Positions 1-12,259 of a DNA stretch of 64,000 nucleotides are shown here, one piece after another. The position numbers and the translations under genes were made by a program. The notes below the pieces were generated by a model, which searched no databases, was not told the DNA's origin, and saw only the letters and a list, made by a program, of their open reading frames with translations. The first letter of the stretch is position 1; each line of letters opens with the position of its first letter. Location: assembly GCA_028532985.1 (NCBI GenBank), contig JANCIK010000003.1, positions 1,374,001-1,438,000 on the forward strand, written 5' to 3'. This DNA is from Stropharia rugosoannulata (lineage: Eukaryota > Basidiomycota > Agaricomycetes > Agaricales > Strophariaceae).

Positions 1-488
1 GTATTTGCTCGCTGCAACGATCTACAAGTCGTTGATTGAGTAGAGGTAATCCACAAAAGCCGAATGACACACAAGTTTCATGCCCGAGTCTACGGATATG
101 CAGTCAATCTTGTCCCTAGAGTGCGCACTACCAGGAAACGCCTCCCAGAAAGCCAGAACGCGTACGACGGATAGAGTCCGAGCATTGAGAATGATTACCG
201 CGTCCCCGGACGGATAAAGCTAAGCCAGGATGAGTATCGGGACTAGCGCGCGACAGTAAAATGGAATCACTAGCAGAGACTCGTCTGGGAGGTTGAGATA
301 GTGGACGCCGGCCGCAGGGAACCCCGCACAAGACTGCAAGAGCTGTAGCATATCATGAGGAGATGACGGACGAATGACGGTCCGTCGCTGTGCCTGCCTC
401 AAGCTGGCCGAACACGTGCAGCATGTCATCATGGAGTCGCGCAGCACTGCTGCTTCACTGACTCGCCGTCGCTCCTGGTCTTCACCAC
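1..488. other. Upstream flank of the fasciclin gene, no gene seen
   Basis: This stretch holds only short overlapping reading frames with no recognisable protein or splice pattern. It is probably the promoter and 5' leader of the fasciclin gene that starts at 489, possibly with the end of an unseen neighbour to the left. Confidence 0.4.
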
Positions 489-3310
489 ATGCACCTCTTT
501 GCTTGCCTGCCGCTGACGCTGCTACTAGCAGCGGCAGCAGCCGTCGAGACTCCTCCACAGCATCCATGGACGTCCGTATCAACAAAGACGGTCACTCTTG
601 TCGATGCACTAAGTTCAGATCCTGATTATTCCACCCTTCTGGTCTTGCTCCAACGGGCTCGCCTGATACCAACGCTCAACAGGCTGAATGGCGCGACGCT
701 CTTCGCGCCCACAAACGATGCCATTTCTAAACACGTAGTAACAAATTCTTTATGGAGCATGGCTCTGCAGGATTCATCATCCGTTCTACCAGACAATATC
801 CAGGAGGAACTGCGGCAACAACTATTCTATCATTTACTGAATCAAAGTATCTCAGAACTTCCTGTCAACGGCAAAGTTTCTTCCTACGATACTCTTCTTT
901 ACCCTCGGAAACCTGTCGACCCTCCGTCACAAGAACCTCCTCCCGGCTCTCCATGGATGCCAATTCCCAATGGTACACTTGGCCACGACTCGCAAAGAGT
1001 TCGCTTAGTCACGCGTAAAGAGCAAAGCACCAAAGTCGGTGTGGACTACTTTGGAAAGGGTGGTGTGAAAGTCGTTAAAGACTTGCAAAGCGTTGACAAC
1101 GGAGTGTTGTTGGGCATTGACCGAGTTCTGGAGCCACCACGCGACCTAGGTGTGTAAATGCCTTCTATTAACGGGCGACGAAGAATAACATTCATTCCAG
1201 CTTCCATCCTCTCGCAACACGCAAACATATCCTTCTTTGACAAAATTATAACACAGGAACTTCTTGAATATTTGAATGCGACCTCAAAGACAACTCTTTT
1301 CATACCGACAAACGAAGCTTGGGACGAATTACATCCAATAGACAAACTATACCTGGAAAGTGAATTCGCCTCTAATGACGTTAGGAAAATACTGCAGATG
1401 CATTCTGTCATCGAGAATCGCGTCACCTGGTCTGATTCTTTTGCTTCTGGATATGAACGTGAGGTGAACAATGTAAATGACTACTTATGACTGACCTTGT
1501 CATGCAGTTACTACGGCTGGTGGAAGTACGCTAACTTTCGAGGTCACTCCCGAAGCAGTCAGTGTCAACAAGGCGGAGATTGTACATCCTGACATATATG
1601 CGTCAAATGGGGTACTACATCTAGTATCCTCTCTCTTGTTACCTCCAGGAACTTTAAAGCAAACACCTGAGAAGTATCTTCTCGCTCTTAACTGTACGAA
1701 GTTTGTCTCTATGCTCCACTCTGCGGACCTTACAAATCTTGTCAACGACACTGAGACGGAGTATACTATCCTCGCACCAAGAGATGATATTTTCTCTTTC
1801 TTCAGAAGTCCTGGATTTCCAGAACCAGGCTCAGAAGACCTAAAGAAGCTCTTGCGCTACCATTTTATCCCTGGTAAATGGACACCTGCCAAATTGAAAA
1901 ATGGGAGTCTTCTTGAGACAGAACTCGTCGAACCTGGTCTTAACGATGGCCGCCAAGTTCTGGCAGTCGAAGTCCAGAGTGGTGCGGACAAGAAAAAGGA
2001 CGACGACAAACTGATTAGTTTTGGAGGAGCCAGTGTTATTGGCCAACCAAGTACGCACTCTTACTTTGAATATTTCCGCATTATTTACTGAAACACTTTT
2101 CTTAGTCGAGGTCAAAAATTCTTTGATATACTTCGTATCTCGGCCAATTGTACCTCCACCTGACGCCCTTCAGGTGGCTCTTCCATCTCTGGATCTTTCG
2201 GCATTCTTGGCAGCTGTATTCTCCACTTCCAAGGCGGACTTGCTGCGTACTTATCCTAGTACAACTCTTCTCATCCCACGCAACCAGGCATTTAAAAGAC
2301 TTGGATTGTTGGTGACCAACCATCTCATGGCCGCTTCATCCAAAGATGACCTTGAGAGCGTCATCCTTCACCATGCGCTGAACACCGTTGAATACGCTCA
2401 TTCGTTCAAAAACGGATCTCAACATAGTTTTGGGACGTTGGAAGGCACAGATGTGAAGATAGATCGCACCGCGAATGGAACCCTATATGTCAATTCCAGC
2501 GGTGGTTGGGCTGGCCTAAAAGGTGAACTCAGGCCGAAGGACCTCTTAACAGAAACGGGCGTTATACATGAATTATCGGACGTCATGATACCTCGCACTG
2601 TTGATTTGACAATAGGAAAACTAGTCAAGGCCGCCAGAGGTGGTACAATGGGGACCCTGGTCAATAAGGCTGGGTATGAATGGATAATGAACGGCACAGC
2701 GCCACCCGAAGGCTCTCCGTGGTCGGATAAAACTGGCAATGTAGGATGGACCCTATTATGCCCGCCCGACGAAGCTTTCAAGCACCTCAACCTAACACAA
2801 ATATACTCAGATGAGAATTACCTCCATAGCATCGTCGCACAACACCTGATCCCTACTACACCGTTGCGCAAAGGTGTGGTCGAAAACCCAGACCCGCTGT
2901 ACAATAACAGGCCCCTCGTCTTCGACGATGCTACGTACACGACGGTGCAGTCGTCAACCTCCGCTTATGGGGATCTCCTTTTCCAGCATCGGTCCGATAC
3001 CAAGGAATATGTCGTTGGCATCAAAGGTGCTCGCGGGACAAATGGCCAAGCAGATGCTGCACGCGTGCTCTCTTGGGGCCGATCGACAACAGGCAGTGGC
3101 ACTGGCGGAGTAGTCCAGATTGACCGTCTGCTTATACCGTATCAGCCTTCCTGGTGGTTCGAGTATGGTGCCCCCGCTGTTGTGGGTGGACTGGGCGTTA
3201 TTCTCATTTGTGCATTTTTCTATGGTGTACGACTACTATGGCAGAGGGATACAACGGAGGCGACATATGAACCCGTCGGAGGTTTTGACCGGGATGACGA
3301 TGAGTCTTGA
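489..3310 (+). CDS. Multi-domain fasciclin (FAS1) membrane protein
   Basis: Exons 489-1149, 1201-1458, 1508-2050 and 2106-3310 join in phase into about 888 residues. The protein opens with a hydrophobic signal peptide (MHLFACLPLTLLLAAAAA). Five FAS1-like segments follow, each recognisable by a block such as TLFAPTNDAI, TLFIPTNEAW, TILAPRDDIF, TLLIPRNQAF and LLCPPDEAFKHL. A single membrane span lies near the C-terminus (around VVGGLGVILICAFF), followed by a short acidic tail. FAS1 domains are adhesion modules. Fungal proteins of this layout resemble the vacuolar/ER fasciclin protein of yeast (YLR001C type), so a vacuolar or cell-surface membrane location is likely. The first intron is 51 nt and would be in frame but for a stop codon inside it. 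Its removal gives a smooth RDLA-SILSQ junction. The family call is sure; the role is inferred. Confidence 0.88.
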
Positions 3311-3714
3311 GTCCGTTTCCGGATCATCGCGTTTCTATGTACAGATTTGACTGGGATTTTTGGCACATACACATAGATTGGATTGACACATGTAAGTAAC
3401 TATATATTATATTGTATTAGTATTTTTGCAGTCGTAAACAGTATGGCCGGAGAATATGTACTTGGTTTTTGTTCGTGTGCGCGGTTGTTGGTGGAAATAC
3501 GGATGACTTGGAGGTGATTAGGGGAGAGCGGGGGAGATTGATCGGCTAACAAAGTGTCCCCCGCTGCATGCATGTGAAAATGACCCCACCCGGCGACGGT
3601 CTCTTACAGTCCTGACGCGATCAACCTAAAGAGCGAGTCGGGGTTAACTGGAAGGCGTCGTCGCTCCTCCCTCCATCAACGCCAGCTTTATTTCCTTACT
3701 CCAGACCACACATA
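3311..3714. other. Intergenic, promoter of the carrier gene
   Basis: The first part is AT-rich 3' flank of the fasciclin gene. The rest lies just upstream of the carrier start and includes pyrimidine-rich stretches typical of fungal promoters. No further gene was seen. Confidence 0.4.
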
Positions 3715-5181
3715 ATGGTCTGTAACTAAATCAATCCAGTTTCGTTGGTTCTTACGAACGATTCACTATTTACAGAGCAGTGAAGCCCCTGCCGCCGATG
3801 AGATCCGCGGGTCTGCTGCAGAGTCCGTGAAAGCCTTTATCGCTGGAGGATTTGGAGGTGTATGCGCCGTTCTAGTTGGTCAGTATATATATTTCGAAGG
3901 GGTTGATATTCCATTTACCCCTCTTGGTACAGGTCATCCGTTCGATCTGACGAAGACGCGCATGCAAACGGCTGCCCCCGGAGCATACAAGGGCGCCCTT
4001 GATGTCGTGAAGAAGACCGTCGCGCAGGATGGCATTACCGGGTGCGCAATTTTGGCCCCCAGCTATCCCGATGACAAGCTGACCATGGACGCGTAATTAG
4101 CCTCTACAGAGGCATGGTGCCTCCGCTACTGGGCGTCACGCCCATCTTCGCCATGTCGTTCTGGGTGGGTGCAGTCTGCTTTATATGGCATTCGAGTAGC
4201 AAATTTTGAGCTTCCCATTCCCATCCCAGGCTTATGACACTTCGAAGCAACTCATCTTCGCATTCACACCCAACCGTAATTCAGAATCGCTGTCGGTTGG
4301 TGAGCTGGCGACTGCGGGCTTCCTCTCGGCCGTGCCCACCACACTAGTCACGGCACCCGTCGAACGTGCCAAGGTCTTGCTGCAGGTATATTTATCTTGA
4401 CGTGCTCGATGAAATGCGCTGGATTTGACTCGGTCCGCGTTATTAGGTGCAAGGCCAAGGTGGATCTGCTGTTAAGTACACCGGTGTCGCAGACGTGCTG
4501 AAGCATCTCTACCGCGAGGGCGGTCTGCGGAGTATTTTCCGTGGCACAGGTGCTACGCTAGCTCGTGATGGTCCCGGAAGTGCTGCGTACGTTTCATGTT
4601 GTTGGACTATTAACTTCCAGTCCACCATTGAGAAAGCCTATTTCTGACACGCTCAAAAATCACAGATACTTTGCCGCATACGAAGTCACCAAGAAGGCGC
4701 TGACGCCGGCTGGCTCTTCACCTTCTGACCTTAATCTAGGGGCTATCATTATGGCTGGAGGCACTGCAGGCGTAGCCATGTGGGCACTCGCCATCCCTCC
4801 TGATGTATGCTTTCATATCCATCTCTGAAGGCTGTGGTACTCACTGACGGGTCCAATGACAGGTGCTCAAATCACGCATTCAGTCTGCGCCAACAGGAAC
4901 ATATTCGGGCCTGCTGGATTGTGCACGCAAGACGATCGCACAGGATGGCGTCCGCGCACTTTGGAAGGGATTCGGACCTGCCATGGCGAGAGTGCGTTCT
5001 AATTCATTCATACTCCATTTCATAAAGCTAACACCTCGGATGATCTACAGGCCTTCCCGGCAAATGCTGCAACCTTCGTAAGTTTCACCGAAACTATACT
5101 ATATGCGGGCACCTGAACTAATTCGAAATCCTTTAGCTTGGAGTGGAAGCTTCAAGAAATCTGCTGGACAAGATGTTCTAA
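3715..5181 (+). CDS. CRC1: Mitochondrial carnitine/acylcarnitine carrier (SLC25)
   Basis: Ten exons join in phase: 3715-3717, 3776-3878, 3933-4041, 4101-4164, 4230-4385, 4447-4586, 4666-4804, 4863-4991, 5051-5077 and 5137-5181, giving about 304 residues, the usual carrier length. The three carrier repeats are visible through HPFDLTKTRMQT, APVERAKVLLQVQGQ and a third in which the signature reads IPPDVLKSRIQS. The segment PPLLGVTPIFAMSFW is characteristic of the carnitine/acylcarnitine branch. The protein exchanges acylcarnitine for carnitine across the inner mitochondrial membrane and feeds beta-oxidation or acetyl-unit transfer. The first exon appears to be only the ATG, spliced at ATG|GTCTGT to give MSSEAPAADE. 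That start is the weakest join. Another SLC25 carrier of closely related specificity cannot be excluded. Confidence 0.85.
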
Positions 5182-5488
5182 ATTTGTCGAAGTGAGCAAA
5201 TACCAACAAAAATATAATTTATAGGTTACCAGACAAACTCCTCGGGAAAGTGGTACTATTGCTACATATATTCATTACTCTATTGCTATCTGTTCTGAAC
5301 ATTCCAAGTCGTAGAGCTATGGTTCAGTGCTTTGAAAAATGCTTTATGTAAAATTTTGCTTTGGTGTTCTCACATACATAGGCTGCAAATCTTGCTAGGT
5401 AAAGTACAACACAGTATGATAGATGATGTCCTAGATGCTGCTCCTAAACTCTACAAATAAATTTACAAGCGAGAAAGCCAAATTCGAA
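5182..5488. other. Convergent 3' flanks of the carrier and ARG2
   Basis: About 300 AT-rich bases between two convergent genes. They probably hold both 3' untranslated regions. No coding signal was seen. Confidence 0.5.
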
Positions 5489-7418
5489 TTATTTCCAACT
5501 GGACGGAATTTTTAGCACAGTATCCCCCCAATCGGTCAGTCTGCCCTGCTCCCAATCTTCGACGTAGGACAGGCCAGCACTTCCGCGCCGCCCCTCCTCT
5601 ATCTTCAGCCGCTTCTCGGCGTCGCACCAAAAGAGCACCCAGGCTCCCATGCGGATATGGCCAGTACTGCGTTCGAAGTACCACTTGTTTACGGGATTGT
5701 TGGAGCGGCTCCGCCAGACGAGGTCACGGCCCTCTCCCAAACCCCCCTTCCCTCCGTTCGGGTTGGCGGAGAAGGGATGGCCTAACCCATATGATTCGTC
5801 GTGCAGAGCAACCCAAAGGAAGTCTACAGTGCCATCGCCCTGGTGGCTCGGCAAAACCGCGAACTTATCCAGGTACGATATTGATGGCCCACCCCGGGAC
5901 GATTCTTCGTTTGTCACGATCGCGGCGCCGGCATAGTCGCCGGCGACGATGATGAAGTCGAGAGACTTGTCAAGACGCTTGTAGAAAGACTCTTCATCAA
6001 GCGTGCGTCCAAAAGATTGCTCAAGCAGGTGGTTCAATTTAGCGCGGTCGATGTCTGCTATTGATCGCAGGACTTGGATCGGCAGACCGCGCCGTATGAG
6101 AGTAGGAGTGTGTGGGGTGAGGCTACGATTCCCCTGGAGGAGGGCGTGCGGTAGGCTGGAACTAACAGCTGGCTTGTTAGTAATGAGGTTCCCTATTAAC
6201 GAGCTAGGAGACTTGTGCGAGACCATGATCGCAGAAGATGTAACAGGCATGTAGGCGAGGCATGTGCGGGCGAGGGCGAGATTGGAGAGGGCGGAGGGGT
6301 TAGTATGGGCCCAGCGAGGATCGAATGTGTCGTGGATGTGGCTGTATTCTGATGTAAGATTAATTAGAAGATGGGGGTATCCAGAACGTGCGTAGGAAGG
6401 GACGCCTCCGTCCCTATCGATAATCATGAGACGCAGCGGTGTGAGATCAACTTCGCTAGAGAACGCGAGCTGGCCGTCTTCTGCCGCAGCGGAGGATGTT
6501 TGCTGAAGCGCGGCAGCTTCGACCATTCCACGGGCGAGACCCGCAATGACATCGTTGGCATCTACCCGGACTGAGCGACAGAATGAATCGAGAGCAAAGG
6601 GAGCTATAACAGGAATTTCGCCTGCGCTGAGGGCTGAGCGTATGGGAATGAGATCCGAAGGAATAGTGTGCGTTTCCGGAGGTTCAAGGTCAGACTCTGC
6701 TAGTTGGATGTCATCTGGCTTGGGTCCTAGACGGACAATTGCGCCGACTACAGGACGTGCGCGGGATCCTTTCTTCTCGAGATTAGTGACAACGCGCATG
6801 ACTTCGTCTATGATCACCGCACGTTCGTCTTCGTCGCCCCGTGGTCGCTCATCGTTTTCGACGACAATGACGCTGACGAGACCGAGTTTTTCGAGGTAGA
6901 CAAGGCCCCTGCATATACTGTCGAGTTGGTTGTCTGTGAATGGGCCCTGAATTTTGACGAGTGCGGTCCGCCGGTAGACGGGATCGAGTATGGCCTCTAT
7001 TACAGGGCTTGGCTGGGCGATTAGAGGAGTGGCAGAGTTTAGAGTTTTTTGCAAGGGGTCTGGTATTAGTGTAGATGCTGGTACTTTTGGAGGAGGGTGC
7101 GAGGCAGGCTGGGTCTGCGGGCGGAGGCCGAAGGACGCCAGATACGCTTTCGCATCTCTGAGGGAGGGGTTGGTGCGCAATATGGAGAGAATGAAATCCT
7201 GGAGTAGAGTCAGCATGACAGGGAGCTCTAAAGGTTAGCTACGCACGTTCTCATGCGGAGGGGCATCCTCTGGCGGTTCGTGGTGAGGACGCGCCCCGCG
7301 GACCGTCTAGAGTCGAGTCAGAAAAATGTGGGGAACGATGAGGAAGACGTACGGCGTAGAGGCGGGGCGTTGAGCGTCTGACGGCGGCGGCGAGGCGGGG
7401 GGAGTTATGGGGTATCAT
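5489..7418 (-). CDS. ARG2: N-acetylglutamate synthase, mitochondrial (first step of arginine synthesis)
   Basis: The main exon (7216 down to 5489) encodes 575 residues. It starts in the DFILSILRTNPSLRDAKAYLASFG region typical of fungal N-acetylglutamate synthases. A kinase-like domain comes first (LVKIQGPF, LDSICRGLVYL), then a C-terminal acetyltransferase domain (FIIVAGDYAGAAIVT, YLDKFAVLPSHQGDGTVDFLW, NPVNKWYFERSTGHIRM). The enzyme makes N-acetylglutamate from acetyl-CoA and glutamate in the mitochondrial matrix. Homologues carry a transit peptide, which the main exon lacks. A likely 5' exon is 7418-7353 (MIPHNSPRLAAAVRRSTPRLYA, arginine-rich, then GTACGT). It could join through a short second exon to the acceptor just before 7216, but that second donor (GTCCTC) is poor, so the 5' structure is tentative. 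The enzyme call is firm. Confidence 0.87.
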
Positions 7419-9534
7419 GAGACGGCTGAGGGTAGTGGCAGCATGGGGTGAAGAGCAGTTTTATGCAACCGCGAAAGCAGCGCAGGACATTTGGTGCATG
7501 ATATTTGCTATCTGATAAGATTTCATCCCCCTGATTATCCGATCACCTCCGAACGCTGCATCTCTGCGCTATAATAGCTCGGCCCAATCTCCCATTGGTC
7601 CTTCATGGATAGCCTCATGGCGCCCTACCGCGCATAATTCATACAATCGATGTCCGTAGTCATTGTCCTTTCCTCTGGGCCTTGCGATACTTCGGCTATT
7701 GGCCGGAAACATAAATCCCTCTGTTTATTCAGCTACCTAGTACTACATAGCCCCTTCTGATACAGACAACTAGAAAACGACTCGTACAGTGTACGTACGC
7801 CTCAATTCGTACCCTTTAGCTGTGAGAAGAATGTTTTGTAACCATGAGAAAAGCACGCACGCTAACAATCACAGCGTTGTCTCCACTGCACATTAAGTGA
7901 ACCCCCCCACCCGTGAATGGGTTCTAATAATGCCATACTTGCAACATACTTGTCCAATAAGGAAGGCCATGGTACCAGGGTGCTGGGTGAACACTCGATG
8001 GACCCAGGCCCGTCCGGACAAGTAGACGTTTGGGCGTCTTTCGAAGCGCAGCTTGGTTGAAAGCATACAATCGCACAGCAAATATATCTTTGTCTGGCGT
8101 AGTAGAACAAAACACGCCCCTTTGACACTGCACACCCATACCGGAAAATCCAGCAAAAGTCTTGATGGGGTAATTCGTGTCCATGGAGAAATCCAATCAT
8201 CTGCAGCATCTTGAGGCACTAGATCCATGCTCACCTGGCATAGAAAAAATATGCAATGAGTTAGCCAAAGATTTGAATATCGAAGCAGCCATGGCTCTCG
8301 ATCATCAGTAGGCATTAAACAATTTTCCTTTGCATAGTAAATGGGGTCGCCCTGAAAGTTAATGTATAGAAATGGATAGAGTAATGGCCTGAGTCGATCA
8401 GAAAGATAACTTACCATCTACATTCGCTCTTCTATGCCTCTCAAATCAGAACCAGAAAACGAAGCCACCCTCGCCCTTAGATTACCAAAGGGCCCCTCAA
8501 GAAAGCGCCCATTACTCCACCGCTCACACGAGGATTTTAATCTCTCTGCTCCATTTCGAGTTCTTCCATTTCGAGTTGATGCAAAGGTGTGTTTGTATGA
8601 GAACGAACTTTTATCAGAGCCATCTAATTAGCTGCGCACACCTACCCATCAAGTTCGATTTTATATTACAGTAGTACCATGTGGGTTATAAAGTCCCTGA
8701 AACCAGAAGATACCTGTACCTGTGCAATATGAAAAGTTGGATAGTTAGGCGCCCGTAATGATTCCAAAGGAAAGAGATAAGCACACCTTAGTACATGTCA
8801 AGAGGGTCTTCATAATCTAAATGGTCCAGTATCTGACTTGTCAGCTCTTTCGGTATTATCCACATGATGTAGCCCGTTCTCCTTACTACAGATAAAATCC
8901 CTAAAATCAGCTTCGAACCTGTTTCAAACCGTCATACTGCAAGGCGAAGCATCGGTTGATGATTCGAATACGAAGTATTATAGAATTTCGCTGCGGTGCA
9001 GCTTGTTAAACATGGCGTGACATTGGAAGTGGTACGCAACAGATGAATGGCTTATGGCAAGTTTAGTTACAGCCTACCACCATTGCAAGACAAGTTGTAA
9101 AGACCAAGTAAAGACAAACTTCGCAATGACTCCACGAAGCGGCGGACCGAGAACTTCCCAATTAGGGGTCCCGGCCATAGTCGGCCCGGTGCGAATTTTG
9201 GAAACGTAGTCCAGATAGGGGACTCCGCTCTTGAAGGCGCGGCGCGCACAGCGAGCACCAAGCGAGCACGCGTTTCTACCGTCTCGTGAGGCCATTCTAC
9301 TATGCACTATCCCACCACAACACGGGCATCGTCTGATTATCTCCCATGACCTGTGTAATCAGCCCTTGCCGTGCTAGTTATGGAACATCTCTTTTGTCCC
9401 ATGTGCCACCGGAATACGCTCGCCCGACGATTCCGCTGCGGGAGTAAACACTGCTTCAGCCGATATCGCTGTTTAAAACCCACGGATTCCAGACTGGACG
9501 CTTTTGCAGCCTGTTCTCGCATAAGCAATCAGAT
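7419..9534. other. Two-kb gap with no convincing gene
   Basis: Short frames occur on both strands. None resembles a known family. On the minus strand near 7.9-8.6 kb there are good-looking splice signals (a GTAAGT..TTTCAG pair around 8414-8350 and a pyrimidine-rich CCAG near 8236), but joined exons run into stops. This may be a decayed or non-coding transcript. The far right end is the promoter of the gamma-glutamyltransferase gene. Confidence 0.35.
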
Positions 9535-12208
9535 ATGGCCCCAGTAAAGATTGACTGGTCGAAGGTCGATAGCCCGCCACAGGTCTTGCAGCCGTTTCCC
9601 AGTCGCCGATCGGTAGTTTATGGCACGAAGGGCATGGTATCTTCGTCCCAGCCTTTGGCCACGGAGGCCGGCTTAGAGATCTTACGGAAGGGAGGGAATG
9701 CAGGCATGTCTTCAAGAACTTGACTGAAACTATATCGCTAAAGATGTTGCGCATAGCCGATGCCGCGGTGGCGACTTCAGTCGCGTTGAATGTGACTGAA
9801 CCTAGTTGTTGTGGTATTGGAGGGTCAGTTCTCTTCAAAAAAATCTCGCTCTTGGACATATATCTGATGTCTTTGTATTACTGATACAGTGACGCATTTT
9901 GCCTATTCTTTGACGCAAAGACGAAGACAGTCAAAGCATTGAATGGATCTGGTCGCGCTCCCGCCAAACTCGACATCGATTATATGCTTAGCCGTGGAGT
10001 GAATAAGAGCATTCCTCTCACCGATATCAACTCTGCTACTGTACCTGGTAATGCCGTCGGTGTTATGTGCCTCGATATTCTCTTAGTTTGAAATACAGGT
10101 GCTGCGGCTGCTTGGGTAGACACCATAGAACACTTTGGCAGTGGTGCAGTCACAATTGCTGACATTTTTGACCCAGCTATCCGTCTGGCAGAAGAAGGGT
10201 ACTGCGCGAAATATTCATGTTTATTAATTATGCTGACGTCTTTTTGAAAGAGTGCCGGTCTCCGAACTTCATAGTTATGCTGTACGTCGAAATAACTTGC
10301 AACGCATTCAAGACTCTTATATTCTTGATGCACACAGTGGCAAAGATCAGAGGTTACACACTCTACTAAGTCCAATACTACATTTATTAATCAAGAATAT
10401 AGACGCTGATTAAACGGGCTTCACCCAACGGAGATGAGATGCTCCTTAACGGAAAGGCCCCTTTGCCCGGCCAAGTAATCCAGCTTCCGAACCTCGGTAA
10501 AACTTTTAGAGAGGTTGTTACCCACGGAAAGGATGGCTTCTACAAGGGAAGGGTCGCCCAAGCTATTGTTGACTTGGTTCAAAGCCAAGGCGGTGTTATG
10601 GAGCTGGAAGATTTGGCTAACCATAGAACTACATTTGTCGAACCCATCAAATATACCTACGGTGGTGAGGTCACTGTCTTCGAGGTAATAGTTCTCTTTA
10701 TTAATTTTACCATACATGCTAATGGTATCAGTGTCCTCCCAATGGTCAAGGTGAGATTAAAGTTAGTTAATTTAACATAATATCTTATCACTTTTGTTAG
10801 GCATTACGGCGCTCCTAGCTCTGGGCATCCTGGAAAGCATACAAGAACAAGGACTGTCACGGCCCTTGCTCGAAATGGATCACAACTCCCCAGAATATCT
10901 GCATACTCTAGTAGAAGCGCTACGGTACGTATTACTACATTTCTCCTATAGGTAGTCATCTAACGAAGGCACGAAGACTTGCATTCGCAGGTATGTTGCG
11001 GCCTTATACAAATATATTACAGTGACGATTGTTTCTAAATCAATTTATTGGAATTTAGACAGTCAATATTATGTTACGGATCCCGAGGTTGAACACATCC
11101 CTGTTGAGCAGCTTTTGAGCAAGGTATAGCGCCGCGTTCATTCCCTGTCGAAATAAACTTAATACTTACAACAATATAGGAATACTTGGCCTCCCGGGCA
11201 AAGCTCTTCAACTCGGCAGGCTCAAACCCTAAAGTTATACATGTAGGTGTCAATCATAGTAAGAGGTTCTGCTGTTGTCTAAGTAATAATTAGGGCAACC
11301 CAGTCAACTCATCTGATACTGTCTATTTTTCAGGTATAATTTTTTGTTTCGTATATTTGCAATGGAATGCTAATGTTGTTGAACGAAACAGTTACTGATC
11401 AGTGGGGCAACGCTTGTAGTTATATCCAGAGTAACTACGCAGGTAAATTCTCCTGGTAAATTCATCTACCTGATTATTGACTTTGTCAAATAGGGTTTGG
11501 AACAGGAGGTATCGTCAAGCCAGCTTTCAAGCTCTTGTTATACGTACTAACTCCCAAATTCCGTAAGCTATTCCAAAGGGTTGTGGTTTCACTCTTCAAA
11601 ACAGAGGATCAGGATTTGTTCTCGATAAGAACCATCCAAACGCTTTGAAAGGCGGCAAGCGTCCTTACCATACTATTATTCCTGCTCTTGCATTGAGGGG
11701 CGATGATCTATTCCTCAGCTATGGAGTGATGGGAGGCTTCATGCAAGTACGTGGTGCTGTGTTTACACTGTTAATTTTCAGAACTCACTGCAAAGGATGT
11801 CATAATAGCCCCAAGGGCATGTCCAAGTCCTCTTGAATATGTTACGAGGTTTCACTCCTCAAGCCGCCCTTGATGCCCCACGTTTCTGTATATCAGCGGG
11901 GACACCAGACGCCGATGACGAAAGTACCGCCTCAGCCGGAGATATAAACAGTGAAGTGTACTTCGAAGAGGGGATCCCACTGTCAACAGTTTCTACTCTT
12001 AGGGGTATGTTCAATCCAATTGCAAGAATATACATTATTGATGACTTTGTTAGATATGGGACATGACGCGCGGACAATCTCGGGACACGCCAGGGCGATG
12101 TTAGGACGCGGCCAGGTTATACAAAAAATACAAGATGGGTCAGGAAAGTTCGTCTGGGCCGCCGGATCCGATCTCCGCGCGGATGGCCATGCAGCGGCTC
12201 AAATATGA
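9535..12208 (+). CDS. Gamma-glutamyltransferase, bacterial-type soluble form
   Basis: Eighteen exons can be joined in phase into about 580 residues: 9535-9703, 9757-9823, 9890-10047, 10099-10198, 10251-10281, 10338-10352, 10403-10684, 10732-10750, 10801-10924, 10977-10990, 11059-11123, 11180-11242, 11294-11333, 11392-11442, 11494-11508, 11568-11746, 11809-12004 and 12054-12208. Family landmarks are [46 protein letters not shown] and, at the autoprocessing site, the Thr in [11 protein letters not shown], the expected nucleophile. GGIPKGCGF-like and [11 protein letters not shown] segments follow. The enzyme hydrolyses or transfers the gamma-glutamyl group of glutathione and related peptides. 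No signal peptide or membrane anchor is visible, unlike yeast Ecm38, so it may be cytosolic. Intron 1 appears to be GC-AG, and several exons are only 14-19 nt. Confidence 0.88.
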
Positions 12209-12259
12209 TAGATTTATGCAACAAATGTCCAAAGTGTATTGTAAACATGTATGCCGATA

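Noticed and set aside
2021..2105. Independent start of a second fasciclin gene at 2021
   Set aside because: The frame opens inside the preceding exon and an intron. Splicing 2051-2105 continues the same protein in phase.
7893..8417. 174-residue minus-strand frame
   Set aside because: It crosses apparent splice signals, has no family resemblance, and the joined exons hit stops.
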